The notes under the pieces: generated by a model
Told to the model about the DNA's origin: nothing
Database searches by the model: none
Seen by the model: only the letters and a program-made list of their open reading frames with translations
Made by a program: the position numbers and the translations under genes
In this document: one piece after another, positions 8,430 to 15,128 of the stretch
Position numbering within the stretch: position 1 is the stretch's first letter
Layout: the number at the start of each line of letters is the position of its first letter
NCBI GenBank assembly: GCA_002424645.1
Contig: DIKU01000167.1
Span: 1-35,215 of the forward strand
DNA from: Pelobacter sp. UBA5610
GTDB taxonomy: Bacteria > Desulfobacterota > Desulfuromonadia > Desulfuromonadales > Syntrophotaleaceae
Direction: 5' to 3'
DNA length: 35,215 bases

Positions 8430-8993
8430 TCACTTCCCCTCCGGGAAAGGCAGCGCAGTCTGCCCCGTAAAACGATTGAGCCGAATATCCTCAATTGTGG
8501 TATCAATCTCTTTCATCTTCGATTTCAGTTCCCGCACCGTTTGATTGGCCAGTATCAACTGTTCTTCAGTCCGCTCCCTCAAGTCAATCATCTGCGACTC
8601 GTATTCGTTCTCACGGATCCACACGTCAATACTTTTGTAAGTGTCCAGCATCTTCTCCCGAAGCCATGCCATGAAGCGGTATTGCTTCTCGACTGAGCCC
8701 GGCTTTCTTTTATCATTGCTGATACTAGCAACCCAGGCGTAGAGGTCAAAAATTGACATACAGTTCATCTCTCGACGCTTGTTATCAGCCCCAACTGTAT
8801 AGTCTAGCCTATATAGTTGAGCGAAAAAAGGATGCGCTTTAAGCCAACTGTCCTGAGTTTGGTAGTTAACATCAAGGAGCTCGCAAACGGTTTTTACTGG
8901 CACCATCCGATGCCCATCTTGGATTGGGCAGGAGATTTTCACATTGTCGAACGTTAGTTCGGTCGGTGTGATGGAGATAACATCTTTTTCCAT
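8430..8993 (-). CDS. Phage antirepressor-like protein, P22 AR N-terminal type (187 aa)
   Basis: Residues about 10-130 match the phage antirepressor N-terminal family: VKISCPIQDGHRMVPVKTVCELLDVNYQTQDSWLKAHPFF, then DNKRREMNCMSIFDLYAWVASIS and QYRFMAWLREKML. The C-terminal part is a coiled coil (LRERTEEQLILANQTVRELKSKMKEID) without the second DNA-binding domain seen in longer members. In temperate phages such proteins inactivate the repressor or act as promoter-proximal regulators. It starts 3 bases after the stop of the 93-aa gene and is followed by the 39-bp palindrome. Its presence argues that the phage is or was temperate. Confidence 0.83.
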   Translation of the reverse strand: MEKDVISITPTELTFDNVKISCPIQDGHRMVPVKTVCELLDVNYQTQDSWLKAHPFFAQLYRLDYTVGADNKRREMNCMSIFDLYAWVASISNDKRKPGSVEKQYRFMAWLREKMLDTYKSIDVWIRENEYESQMIDLRERTEEQLILANQTVRELKSKMKEIDTTIEDIRLNRFTGQTALPFPEGK

Positions 8994-8996
8994 AAA

Positions 8997-9278
8997 TTAT
9001 GAAGTTTTAGTAGTGACAGGTTTATCCCTCAGCCGATAATGCGCATAAGCCGCCTGAATGAGCGCGGATTGCTGTAACAGCAATCCGCGCTCATTCAGGG
9101 CAGAAGTAGCCATCTCGTCAAGCTCATCAACCAGGAGGATGGTGAGGGCAGCATTGTTTAGAGCAGTCAGGCTTTCAAAGCAGGACCATTCGTCAGAGGT
9201 GCGTTGCGAAAACATCCGCTGTGCACTCTGGAGATCGCGAAGGTTGCCTTCGCGGGTTGTTTTTTCGTCGGGTAGCAT
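8997..9278 (-). CDS. Small hypothetical protein carrying a 47-bp palindrome (93 aa)
   Basis: No family recognised. Polar N-terminus, then a predicted helical protein (LTALNNAALTILLVDELDEMATSALNERGLLLQQ). The coding stretch for LNERGLLLQQSALIQ is part of a perfect 47-bp palindrome (9053-9099). The gene follows a structured leader (9312-9412) and is 3 bases ahead of the antirepressor gene, so both are probably expressed from the promoter at 9417-9448. A role in the same regulatory switch is inferred from position only. Confidence 0.65.
   Translation of the reverse strand: MLPDEKTTREGNLRDLQSAQRMFSQRTSDEWSCFESLTALNNAALTILLVDELDEMATSALNERGLLLQQSALIQAAYAHYRLRDKPVTTKTS
9053..9099. repeat. 47-bp perfect palindrome inside a coding region
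   Basis: Left arm 9053-9075, single central A at 9076, right arm 9077-9099; all 23 arm pairs match, and the match stops at both flanks (G opposite G). It can form a cruciform in DNA or a long hairpin in mRNA. Confidence 0.95.
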
Positions 9279-9311
9279 GACAGAAAAAAGTTTGCACGGC
9301 TACCCTGGAAG

Positions 9312-9412
9312 GCTACCCAACATCTGCCGCTAGGGAAGACGTGGCAACCAGGGAGCCGCTTATTTTAACCAAGAAATGAGAGTCGAAATTGCTTCGACAG
9401 ATGTTGAGTAGC
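9312..9412 (-). ncRNA. Structured 5' leader with an 18-bp closing stem
   Basis: On the minus strand GCTACTCAACATCTGTCG (9412-9395) can pair over 18 uninterrupted positions with 9329-9312. The only two non-Watson-Crick positions are U-G wobbles on this strand (they would be A-C mismatches on the other), which points to selection on the minus-strand RNA. The predicted start of the promoter at 9417 falls at the 5' edge of the stem. A small hairpin, GTCGAA/TTCGAC (9382-9398), competes with the base of the stem, and a second GGGTAGCC copy lies just downstream at about 9300-9306, before a T-run. It may be an attenuator or regulatory leader for the 93-aa and antirepressor genes. Confidence 0.55.
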
Positions 9413-9416
9413 GGGA

Positions 9417-9448
9417 CAAAGGTAATGCAAGGTTTTGAATTCACTCAA
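9417..9448 (-). promoter_or_regulatory. Host-type promoter: TTG, 21 bases, TACCTTTG
   Basis: TTG (9448-9446) and TACCTTTG (9424-9417) on the minus strand, exact to the Bacteroidota TAnnTTTG -7 consensus. The upstream box overlaps the last codons of the lipoprotein gene. It would produce a leader of about 130 bases ahead of the ATG at 9278. Confidence 0.65.
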
Positions 9449-9806
9449 TCTTTCTCAGCCAGAACATTTCTCCAAAGGGGTGTGCCGGGTGGATGTTGCG
9501 CACTTCCAGCACACTATCGCCCAGGAAGTCAATCTTCCAGATGCGCGCCGGGTCGTGCAGGTCGCCGCCTATGAACACCGTATCCTGCCGGGTGGCATAA
9601 GGATACTCCAGCTCCGTGATCGTGGCGCCGAACTCCTCCAGGCGCTGCACCATAAATCCGCCGTAAAACGCATACTGCCAGTCTGGCCCAATGGGCATGA
9701 GTCGCCGCCATCGGCCCTCGAGACTTGGGGTGTGGCATGGGGCATCTGGCAGATGGTTTTCTGCGCAGGCGGAGAGCAGGAGGAATAAGGGGAGTAAGTA
9801 ACGCAT
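9441..9806 (-). CDS. Small lipoprotein with its own promoter, moron-like (121 aa)
   Basis: Signal peptide with a canonical lipobox (LLLLSAC, Cys about residue 14), so it should be lipidated and anchored in an envelope membrane. The mature part (LEGRWRRLMPIG..., FIGGDLHDPARIWKIDFLGDSVLEVRNIHP) has the look of a small beta-rich, lipocalin-like domain, but I cannot name a family. It sits just after a terminator and has its own host-type promoter, whereas the neighbours are virion genes. Candidate roles are lysogenic conversion or superinfection exclusion; a spanin-like lysis role is less likely given its location. Confidence 0.78.
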   Translation of the reverse strand: MRYLLPLFLLLSACAENHLPDAPCHTPSLEGRWRRLMPIGPDWQYAFYGGFMVQRLEEFGATITELEYPYATRQDTVFIGGDLHDPARIWKIDFLGDSVLEVRNIHPAHPFGEMFWLRKIE

Positions 9807-9810
9807 GGCT

Positions 9811-9842
9811 CAAAATTATAAAAAAGGCCGGAACGAATGCAA
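9811..9842 (-). promoter_or_regulatory. Host-type promoter of the lipoprotein gene: TTG, 21 bases, TAATTTTG
   Basis: TTG (9842-9840), a 21-base spacer that contains the terminator T-tract and part of its stem, then TAATTTTG (9818-9811), AGCC and the ATG at 9806. Exact to the TAnnTTTG consensus and only 4 bases from the start codon, so the message is probably leaderless. Confidence 0.68.
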
Positions 9843-9857
9843 TGCACCCGTCCGGCC
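9821..9857 (-). terminator. Intrinsic terminator after the 121-aa neck gene
   Basis: GGCCGGA (9857-9851 on the minus strand) pairs with TCCGGCC (9832-9826), followed by a run of T (9825-9820). It closes the unit that starts at 10723 and separates it from the lipoprotein gene. Confidence 0.88.
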
Positions 9858-9877
9858 CTCAATTCACAATTATCACA

Positions 9878-10243
9878 TCATCGTACCGGCTGGGGCTGCG
9901 CCGTCTTGCGGACGAACTTAGCTCCAACCCAGCGGGCAAGACGATTGAGCGGATTTTTTGCAGCCTTCTCGGCTGCCGCTCTTTGTTTCTGAAATTCGGC
10001 AAAGCCGGTCTGTAGTTGCTCCTTTGTGGCCAACAGGGTCAATTTTGTATAATTGAATCGGCGGTACATTTTTGCGCCACCTGGTCCGGGGACACCAAGG
10101 ACCTCGAACTTTACCCAGTCCGCCGCTACCTGGACAACCAGTCCGCGTTGCTTGCTTGGTCCATGGGCCACGGCGTCTCCAACGCGGATCTTATTTTTTC
10201 GGGCGATGCCCGACACGTGCGGGCGATTGATTGAAACTTGCAT
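9878..10243 (-). CDS. Hypothetical basic protein of the neck/tail region (121 aa)
   Basis: No family recognised. The N-terminal half looks like a small beta domain (IRVGDAVAHGPSKQRGLVVQVAADWVKFEVLG), and the C-terminus is a basic helix (KQRAAAEKAAKNPLNRLARWVGAKFVRK). It follows the 151-aa gene by 24 bases and is the last gene before the terminator at 9821-9857. A connector or adaptor role is possible from position only. Confidence 0.7.
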   Translation of the reverse strand: MQVSINRPHVSGIARKNKIRVGDAVAHGPSKQRGLVVQVAADWVKFEVLGVPGPGGAKMYRRFNYTKLTLLATKEQLQTGFAEFQKQRAAAEKAAKNPLNRLARWVGAKFVRKTAQPQPVR

Positions 10244-10267
10244 GTGTTGATGAATTATAATGGTGAA

Positions 10268-10723
10268 TTACTCGCAGCAGTCCTCCGTTTCGCAGGCTGC
10301 GCCGGTTAGTTCAAATTCAGTGCGCCATCCCCAGTCGTCGTCGCCGCTCCACTTGTATTTCTGCTCGGAAATTGCGCCTTCCATATCAAAAAGGAAAGGC
10401 GTTGGGTGCGTCTCGCTGTCAGCCTGCATCCGTTGTAACACCTGCTCCGTAAGCAGGTGCATCTCGTCGAGTGCATCATCTTGAACATCTTCGGCCCCTC
10501 CTGGCGCATCCGTGAGGCATAAAAAAGCCGTATGAAAGTCGCGCACCAGCGTCCCGTTACGGCGCAGGCGCATCTCGGGCGTTTCCAGCCAAAGCACAGG
10601 GTACTTCAGCGAGCTCAGTTGCCGGTTCAGAATCCGGTCGGAGTTGCCGTACACAAACGAGCAGCCGAATTCGGCTGCCAATTCGGCGAAATACAACTTT
10701 AGCGTGGCGGGGTTGGTAATCAT
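10268..10723 (-). CDS. Hypothetical neck/tail protein, first of its unit (151 aa)
   Basis: Compact soluble protein. A segment (LNRQLSSLKYPVLWLETPEMRLRRNG) followed by an acidic helix is reminiscent of tail-terminator or connector proteins, but this is a weak impression. It ends in a Cys/Glu-rich tail (CETEDCCE). The ATG at 10723 is 4 bases after the GACTTTTG of late promoter e, so the transcript should be leaderless. Followed by the 121-aa gene in the same unit. Confidence 0.72.
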   Translation of the reverse strand: MITNPATLKLYFAELAAEFGCSFVYGNSDRILNRQLSSLKYPVLWLETPEMRLRRNGTLVRDFHTAFLCLTDAPGGAEDVQDDALDEMHLLTEQVLQRMQADSETHPTPFLFDMEGAISEQKYKWSGDDDWGWRTEFELTGAACETEDCCE

Positions 10724-10727
10724 GGCT

Positions 10728-10764
10728 CAAAAGTCAAAACCTTGCGTGGCGCACAATAGGACAG
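10728..10764 (-). promoter_or_regulatory. Late promoter e: CTGTCCTA, 21 bases, GACTTTTG
   Basis: CTGTCCTA (10764-10757), 21 bases, GACTTTTG (10735-10728), AGCC, ATG at 10723, all within the short gap after the 285-aa gene. Same geometry as the other four members, with a different spacer sequence. Confidence 0.72.
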
Positions 10765-10773
10765 AAGTCGAGG

Positions 10774-11631
10774 CTACTCTTGCCCAAAACTTTTAGAGGC
10801 AACTTTTTGCCGCAGGGCATCGGCTTTTTGTTGCCGGATCCGGTCCACCAGGAATAGGCACAGATCATGGAAGGGTACCTGGTACACGAGCTTCACGTCT
10901 CGCCCAAAGGGGCCGTCAATGGCCAGGCTAAAATACACCGACCACCAGCCCAGGGAAGGAGCCGTGCTTCCCTGCTTTTCTTCACCCTCAGGCTGCTCGA
11001 AAAGCACCTTGCCGTAAGAATTTGCGATGAACTCTTTCACCCCGGCGAAATACAGGATCACTGCTGTCCGGATGTCTTCCGGCAGATCAGCGAAGTGATC
11101 GGCCCGGGCCTGTGCCTCGCTTTTGCTGAGTAGTGGCGCGCGCCGGTCGCCGCGCGTGATGGCGGCTGATTCGTCCTGGTGCGCCTCGCGGCAAAGGGTG
11201 CCGCAGAGCATCAATATGCTTTTCTCCTGCCCGGTTTCAGCCCACTTGCAGAACGCCTCATCGGCAATGGCGTACTCGATGGCCACGAGGTTCACGCCGT
11301 GTGTTTTGGGCAAAAAGTATTCCTGGCCCTTGTATTCAAACTGCGTGATTCTGGGCGAAGGATGGGGCATTGCTTCCAGCCAGGGCATCGCCTCCAGGAG
11401 CGCAAAGGCCTGGTCGTCACTCAGGCGGCGGAATACGCCTTTGGGCAGCTTCAGCAGGTAGCGGATGGCTGCCATCTTCCCGGCGTCGCCGGCATGAGAA
11501 AGCAGCGCGCGCCACAACGGCAACCGCCGCGACTCCTCTACCTCATCGAATGAGGCAGGAAGTACGCGGCGGTAGGTGCTGCTGAGGATGCGCCACCGGC
11601 GCGGGATTTTGATCTCGACCGGTATTGGCAT
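10774..11631 (-). CDS. Hypothetical tail-region protein (285 aa)
   Basis: Soluble helical protein with no recognised domain. Segments include ALLSHAGDAGKMAAIRYLLKLP, QFEYKGQEYFLPKTHGVNLVAIEYAIADEAFCKW and a C-terminal basic helix. It starts 7 bases after the 122-aa gene and is the last gene of the capsid-led unit before promoter e. The location between the probable tail tube gene and the tape measure fits a tail-assembly chaperone, but nothing in the sequence proves it, and I see no slippery site joining it to its neighbour. Confidence 0.72.
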   Translation of the reverse strand: MPIPVEIKIPRRWRILSSTYRRVLPASFDEVEESRRLPLWRALLSHAGDAGKMAAIRYLLKLPKGVFRRLSDDQAFALLEAMPWLEAMPHPSPRITQFEYKGQEYFLPKTHGVNLVAIEYAIADEAFCKWAETGQEKSILMLCGTLCREAHQDESAAITRGDRRAPLLSKSEAQARADHFADLPEDIRTAVILYFAGVKEFIANSYGKVLFEQPEGEEKQGSTAPSLGWWSVYFSLAIDGPFGRDVKLVYQVPFHDLCLFLVDRIRQQKADALRQKVASKSFGQE

Positions 11632-11638
11632 GGTCTGC

Positions 11639-12007
11639 TTAGGCTTCGGTTTCGGGATTAGGCTTTTTGAAGCGCGAGCTCCATCTTTTCACCAGGTTCA
11701 CGTTGCTGCCTAGGGCGCTGAGGGTGTCCTCGATGAGGTACTCCAACTCCTTGTCTTCAATCTCGAAGCGAAGCTTCACATAAGACAGGAGGTCCTGGCG
11801 TTCCTGCGGAGTGAGCGCGAGAAAGCGTTGCAGCGGATTGCCGATGTCCTTGATTGCGGCGGCGGCTTTATCCCACAAGGGATACAAGTATTGAAGGTCG
11901 AGCAAGTTGAACTTGCCGTCTTCAGCGGCCTTATTGAAGGCTTCCACGGCGCCAAATGCGAAATCGAGTACTTCTTTTAACTCCTTGAGGTTGTTCTCCG
12001 AATTCAT
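11639..12007 (-). CDS. Hypothetical helical protein (122 aa)
   Basis: Acidic, almost entirely helical protein (LKELKEVLDFAFGAVEAFNKAAEDGKFNLLDLQYLYPLWDKAAAAIKDI) of a kind seen among structural genes of Bacteroidota phages; function unknown. The start at 12007 has the AATACAATG context. It lies 19 bases after the 60-aa gene and 7 bases ahead of the 285-aa gene. Confidence 0.72.
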   Translation of the reverse strand: MNSENNLKELKEVLDFAFGAVEAFNKAAEDGKFNLLDLQYLYPLWDKAAAAIKDIGNPLQRFLALTPQERQDLLSYVKLRFEIEDKELEYLIEDTLSALGSNVNLVKRWSSRFKKPNPETEA

Positions 12008-12026
12008 TGTATTGAGGTGAATTTAG

Positions 12027-12209
12027 TTAAGCGGTTACAGTGGCCAGCGCACGGGCCTTCTCTTTCGGGGAGTCTCTGCGCTGCTCCTGGGCGGGTTTGG
12101 ATCGGGTCGGCTCCGGCGTGACGAGCTTTACGGATGAGCGCAACTTGTCAATCAGCTTGCAGGCTGATTCTTTACGCTTCATGTTGCTGGCGACTAGTTC
12201 GTTTTTCAT
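12027..12209 (-). CDS. Small basic hypothetical protein (60 aa)
   Basis: Lys/Arg-rich, low-complexity C-terminal half (PEPTRSKPAQEQRRDSPKEKARA); no family. Its ATG overlaps the stop of the upstream membrane protein (ATGA), which supports it as a translated gene of the late unit. Confidence 0.6.
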   Translation of the reverse strand: MKNELVASNMKRKESACKLIDKLRSSVKLVTPEPTRSKPAQEQRRDSPKEKARALATVTA

Positions 12210-12460
12210 TTGTCAATTGATTTTGCGATTCTGGCCACATCGTCTCGCAGATCACCGATGGCATCGGCTACGGCATCGAGCGCCTTAATGGCGTCGTAGT
12301 TTGCAGTTAACATCTCACGCTGAAGCTCCACCGATTGCCTGTGTAAATACACCACTGCCGTAGACAGCGCCACGACCGCCGCCGCCAGCGAATACAGCAT
12401 CAGCCGGAGGATCGGGTTGGTGATTGCTTCGTAGGTGAGTTGTACGGCTTCTTCGTTCAT
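12206..12460 (-). CDS. Small membrane protein, holin-like candidate (84 aa)
   Basis: One clear transmembrane segment (about residues 17-39, PILRLMLYSLAAAVVALSTAVVYL) followed by an amphipathic, charged helix (LQREMLTANYDAIKALDAVADAIGDLRDDVARIAKSIDK). The start at 12460 overlaps the preceding stop (ATGA). The architecture resembles small phage membrane proteins such as holins or lysis accessory proteins, but it sits among head/tail genes rather than beside the amidase, so the role is open. Confidence 0.7.
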   Translation of the reverse strand: MNEEAVQLTYEAITNPILRLMLYSLAAAVVALSTAVVYLHRQSVELQREMLTANYDAIKALDAVADAIGDLRDDVARIAKSIDK

Positions 12461-12711
12461 TGTCCAGCGGGGATCCACCAAGAGGTGTATTTTGGGAACT
12501 GCTCGGTGAAATCACCGATTTGTTCCGGAGTGAATTCGCGTGGGCGCACCAGGTCTTTACGCCCGGGCAACTGAATGCCGTGGGTGTAGTCTGGGCCAAC
12601 GTATTCGAGGTGCACAAACGTGACCTCAGCCATCGAGACTGCGGCTTCTTGAAGCGCAGTCTCGATATTGCTGGGGGTTTCTTGCTCCTCCGTTTTTTTG
12701 GTTCTAGGCAT
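12457..12711 (-). CDS. Small hypothetical protein (84 aa)
   Basis: Charged N-terminus (MPRTKKTEEQETP), then a compact domain with FVHLEYVGPDYTHGIQLPGRKDLVRPREFTPEQIGDFTEQFP and an aromatic end (YTSWWIP). The motif style (short beta strand, then DLVRPREFT) resembles small head-tail connector proteins of phages; I cannot name it. It starts 2 bases after the 174-aa gene and overlaps the next gene, so it belongs to the capsid-led unit. Confidence 0.68.
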   Translation of the reverse strand: MPRTKKTEEQETPSNIETALQEAAVSMAEVTFVHLEYVGPDYTHGIQLPGRKDLVRPREFTPEQIGDFTEQFPKYTSWWIPAGQ

Positions 12712-12713
12712 GA

Positions 12714-13238
12714 CTAGTAAGTGATTGTACCAGTATAGAAGTAAGGCGCGTACGCCGACTGCCATACGATGGTTACTTCGTAGCCGTTTTTCGGATCGGT
12801 GGTTTCACGCACCCGCACCGTACAGCCGTTGCTTTTGCTTCCAACCAGGCGCGGAGATCCGTTACGGTCTGGGATGATTGCAATGAGGTTGTCGCCCGTC
12901 AATCCGTTAAAAGTGTGGGTCTTGCCCGCCTCCAACTTCTGGACGAATATTTTCACCTCAGTGTTCCAAAGGCCGTTTTCGTCCCGTTCGCATGCCCAGC
13001 TTGCGCCATCCTTTGCGAAGCCCCAGCGGAAAAATTTACCCGCAGCAATAGCCGGTGGGCCGACAACGGGAGCGCGATAAGTGATGTTGCTGGAAATTTC
13101 GTGAGTGCCCGCACCAGCGGCGGGTATTGCAAGAATCTGATCCTCGCAGGTTATAGCAAGCTCTCGGTCGAGGCCGGGAGCATTGACGCCACCACAGAAG
13201 GCTGCGATCTCGTCAATGGTGCACAAACATTCATCCAT
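12714..13238 (-). CDS. Probable major tail or head-decoration protein (174 aa)
   Basis: Beta-rich protein: AIPAAGAGTHEISSNITYRAPVV, a middle WACERDENGLWNTEVKIFVQKLEAGKTHTFNGLTGDNLIAIIPDRNG, and a terminal GCTVRVRETTDPKNGYEVTIVWQSAYAPYFYTGTITY. Size, beta content and location two genes after the major capsid gene fit the major tail tube protein of a long-tailed phage; a decoration protein is the alternative. No signal peptide. The N-terminus is Cys-rich (MDECLCTIDEIAAFCGG). Confidence 0.65.
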   Translation of the reverse strand: MDECLCTIDEIAAFCGGVNAPGLDRELAITCEDQILAIPAAGAGTHEISSNITYRAPVVGPPAIAAGKFFRWGFAKDGASWACERDENGLWNTEVKIFVQKLEAGKTHTFNGLTGDNLIAIIPDRNGSPRLVGSKSNGCTVRVRETTDPKNGYEVTIVWQSAYAPYFYTGTITY

Positions 13239-13294
13239 GGTTTAAAAGAGATTGGCCGAAGAAACGGCAGGTTTTTAGTTGGGTTTGGTTGGCT

Positions 13295-13627
13295 TTAAAG
13301 GGCCTTAATCGCGCTGGAATTGCCCGTGATGAGCGTTTCCAAGAGGCCTTTGTCCTGGGAAATCTCCTGAGGCGTCTTGTGCCCTTCTTCCAGAATCACG
13401 CCATGCACGATAAGGTAGTTTTTGCCTTTGAACTTGACAGGTTCGCCGGTTTTGACAACGACTACTTTGCCGTCGCCTTTGGTAGCACGTTCTGCTTCAA
13501 GGTCAGACATGAGCTGCGCAATGCGTTTTTCCTGTGCAGCAAGAGCCTCACCTTGTGCGGCCTGCATAGCACTCAATTCTTCGGGCGATAATTGAACCGG
13601 GTTTGCCTCTTTGGATGCGTTTTCCAT
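13295..13627 (-). CDS. Small hypothetical head-region protein (110 aa)
   Basis: An N-terminal helical coiled coil (LSPEELSAMQAAQGEALAAQEKRIAQLMSDLEAERATK) is followed by a short beta domain (GKVVVVKTGEPVKFKGKNYLIVHGVI). It lies between the major capsid gene and the probable tail tube gene. The arrangement suggests a minor head or connector protein; no family identified. An RNA hairpin (13661-13686) precedes it. Confidence 0.7.
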   Translation of the reverse strand: MENASKEANPVQLSPEELSAMQAAQGEALAAQEKRIAQLMSDLEAERATKGDGKVVVVKTGEPVKFKGKNYLIVHGVILEEGHKTPQEISQDKGLLETLITGNSSAIKAL

Positions 13628-13660
13628 ATTAAGTTGGAATCTAAATTTTGTGAGAAGGAT

Positions 13661-13686
13661 GGCGAGCCAGATTACCCTGGCCCGCC
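13661..13686 (-). other. RNA hairpin between the capsid gene and the next gene
   Basis: Ten-base-pair stem with a 6-base loop. On the minus-strand RNA all ten positions pair, one as G-U; on the plus strand the same position is an A-C mismatch. No T-tract follows, so it is more likely an mRNA-processing or stability element, or a partial terminator, than a full terminator. Confidence 0.55.
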
Positions 13687-13712
13687 GTGCTTGATTATGG
13701 TGTGGTGAGCGA

Positions 13713-14672
13713 CTACGCCTGGTCGTTTACAACCAGGATTCCGTTTTTCTGAAGAAGGATTTGAACGCCCATGCGGAAGTCCATCCAGAATTGGAGTACC
13801 CGGATGTCATCCTTCACATTGAATTGGGTATCTGTCGGGCTGTCTATGCCAATCACGAGATTCTCGCGAGGCGTCATGATGATCCGATTGGATCCAGCCA
13901 AGCCATTGATCGGGATGATGCGGGTGTTGCCATTACCCAGTTCGTACTCGACGCCTCGGTACCCTGCATCGGTAATTTGGATGTACGCAGGATCCACCTT
14001 ATAGGCATCCTTGTAGGCGATGCGATAGACATCATAGAGTTGATAAGACATTAGGATATCCACACCACCTTCTTTGTAAGGCGTCAATACTTGCGCCCAC
14101 ATTAAACGCAAATCGGCGATAATGTCAACACTGGTGCTTGGGCCCGTGACCACAGCATTGATGTCTCCAGCCGCAAGGGCTTCCACAATGATCTGGAGGT
14201 ATCCGTCAAAAGTCTGGCGCAGGAAATCTCCATCGGCTGGCGACGCCTCTTCTACTCCCTGCCAAACGGCAGTCTCAAACTCCTGCATCAACTTGCCCAT
14301 CATTTTTTCCATGACGTAAGCAGCATACGGCCAGTCGCCTGGGTTCTGGCCCTTTTTACGGAGCGCGCCCAGGTAAGAGGATTCATACTGTTGTGGTACG
14401 ATTTCGAAATCCACCTTATTCAGCACGGTTTTCAAGATACGTGGCTTGAACGCAGCGGCATTGGCTACCGGCGCAAATGCTTTGCCCCAGCGGCGCGTGA
14501 GGTTATCCCCCACTTCCAGCTGAGTAATTACTTTTTCGCCCTTGATCCCTTCGTGGATCTGGGCCAGATCGGCGGTTTTGAAGCCGTAGAACATCTCACA
14601 AAAGAGATCATCGGCATAGGTGCGAACATAGTCCTGAAACGCAATCGCGTATTCGTGATTTAAGCTGTCCAT
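13713..14672 (-). CDS. Major capsid protein (319 aa)
   Basis: Forms the phage head shell. The pattern fits HK97-fold capsid proteins: N-terminal helical arm, then KVITQLEVGDNLTRRWGKAF, a long spine helix region (PYAAYVMEKMMGKLMQEFETAVWQGV), an A-domain segment (NAVVTGPSTSVDIIADLRLMWAQVL) and a C-terminal IIPINGLAGSNRIIMTPRENLVIGIDSPTD / RVLQFWMDFRMGVQILLQKNGILVV, which is very characteristic. It follows the protease-scaffold gene, as expected. The start has AAACCCC 10 bases upstream and a 7-bp leader hairpin (14702-14722). Confidence 0.9.
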   Translation of the reverse strand: MDSLNHEYAIAFQDYVRTYADDLFCEMFYGFKTADLAQIHEGIKGEKVITQLEVGDNLTRRWGKAFAPVANAAAFKPRILKTVLNKVDFEIVPQQYESSYLGALRKKGQNPGDWPYAAYVMEKMMGKLMQEFETAVWQGVEEASPADGDFLRQTFDGYLQIIVEALAAGDINAVVTGPSTSVDIIADLRLMWAQVLTPYKEGGVDILMSYQLYDVYRIAYKDAYKVDPAYIQITDAGYRGVEYELGNGNTRIIPINGLAGSNRIIMTPRENLVIGIDSPTDTQFNVKDDIRVLQFWMDFRMGVQILLQKNGILVVNDQA

Positions 14673-14701
14673 TTTGTTTTTTGGGGTTTACTCAAGCCGC
14701 A

Positions 14702-14722
14702 TCCGCACGGAAAAAGCGCGGA
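14702..14722 (-). other. Leader hairpin upstream of the major capsid gene
   Basis: TCCGCGC and GTGCGGA on the minus strand form a 7-bp stem including one G-U pair, with a T-rich loop. It lies between the protease-scaffold stop and the AAACCCC motif of the capsid start. It could be an mRNA processing or stability element. Confidence 0.45.
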
Positions 14723-14762
14723 CGGGCAGAGCTGGTTTTCAGGTTTGGGTTTGTATCGTTGG

Positions 14763-15128
14763 CTATGCAGCCTTTCTCTTTTGTCTGGCTTCGTAGGACG
14801 CCATGGCTTTGGCCGTAATTGGGTCTTTCTGGAAGGTTTTTACACTGGAGCCTTCATCACCGGCAGCGCCAGTGGTGTGTTCATCCGCGGGTTCTGCTTC
14901 CAGTTCCGTGATGCGCTTGTTGGCGGCTGTCAGGGCCGTTTCCTTTTCCTGCACAGTGGTTTTTAGGGCCTCTACTTCCTTGGTAATTGCCGAGAACTTT
15001 TCGGTGAGCGCACTCATGGCCGTTTCGGCTTCCTGCATTTTGCTGCGCAGGGCGGTCAGTTCTTGCGGCGTGATGGTCAGCTCCTCGGTAGGCGCTTCCT
15101 TACCGAAGAAAATTTCTTTAAGATTCAT
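14763..15128 (-). CDS. Nested in-frame scaffold protein, internal start (121 aa)
   Basis: In frame within the protease-scaffold gene an ATG at 15128 is preceded by AAACCCCCAAAAAGTTTACC, the same AACCCC-plus-A-rich motif found before the capsid, tape measure and other structural starts. The product would contain only the coiled-coil scaffold (residues 261-381 of the full protein). Nested scaffold genes inside protease genes are known, for example Nu3 within C of phage lambda. The motif encodes PKTPKKFT in the long frame, so chance cannot be excluded. Confidence 0.5.
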   Translation of the reverse strand: MNLKEIFFGKEAPTEELTITPQELTALRSKMQEAETAMSALTEKFSAITKEVEALKTTVQEKETALTAANKRITELEAEPADEHTTGAAGDEGSSVKTFQKDPITAKAMASYEARQKRKAA

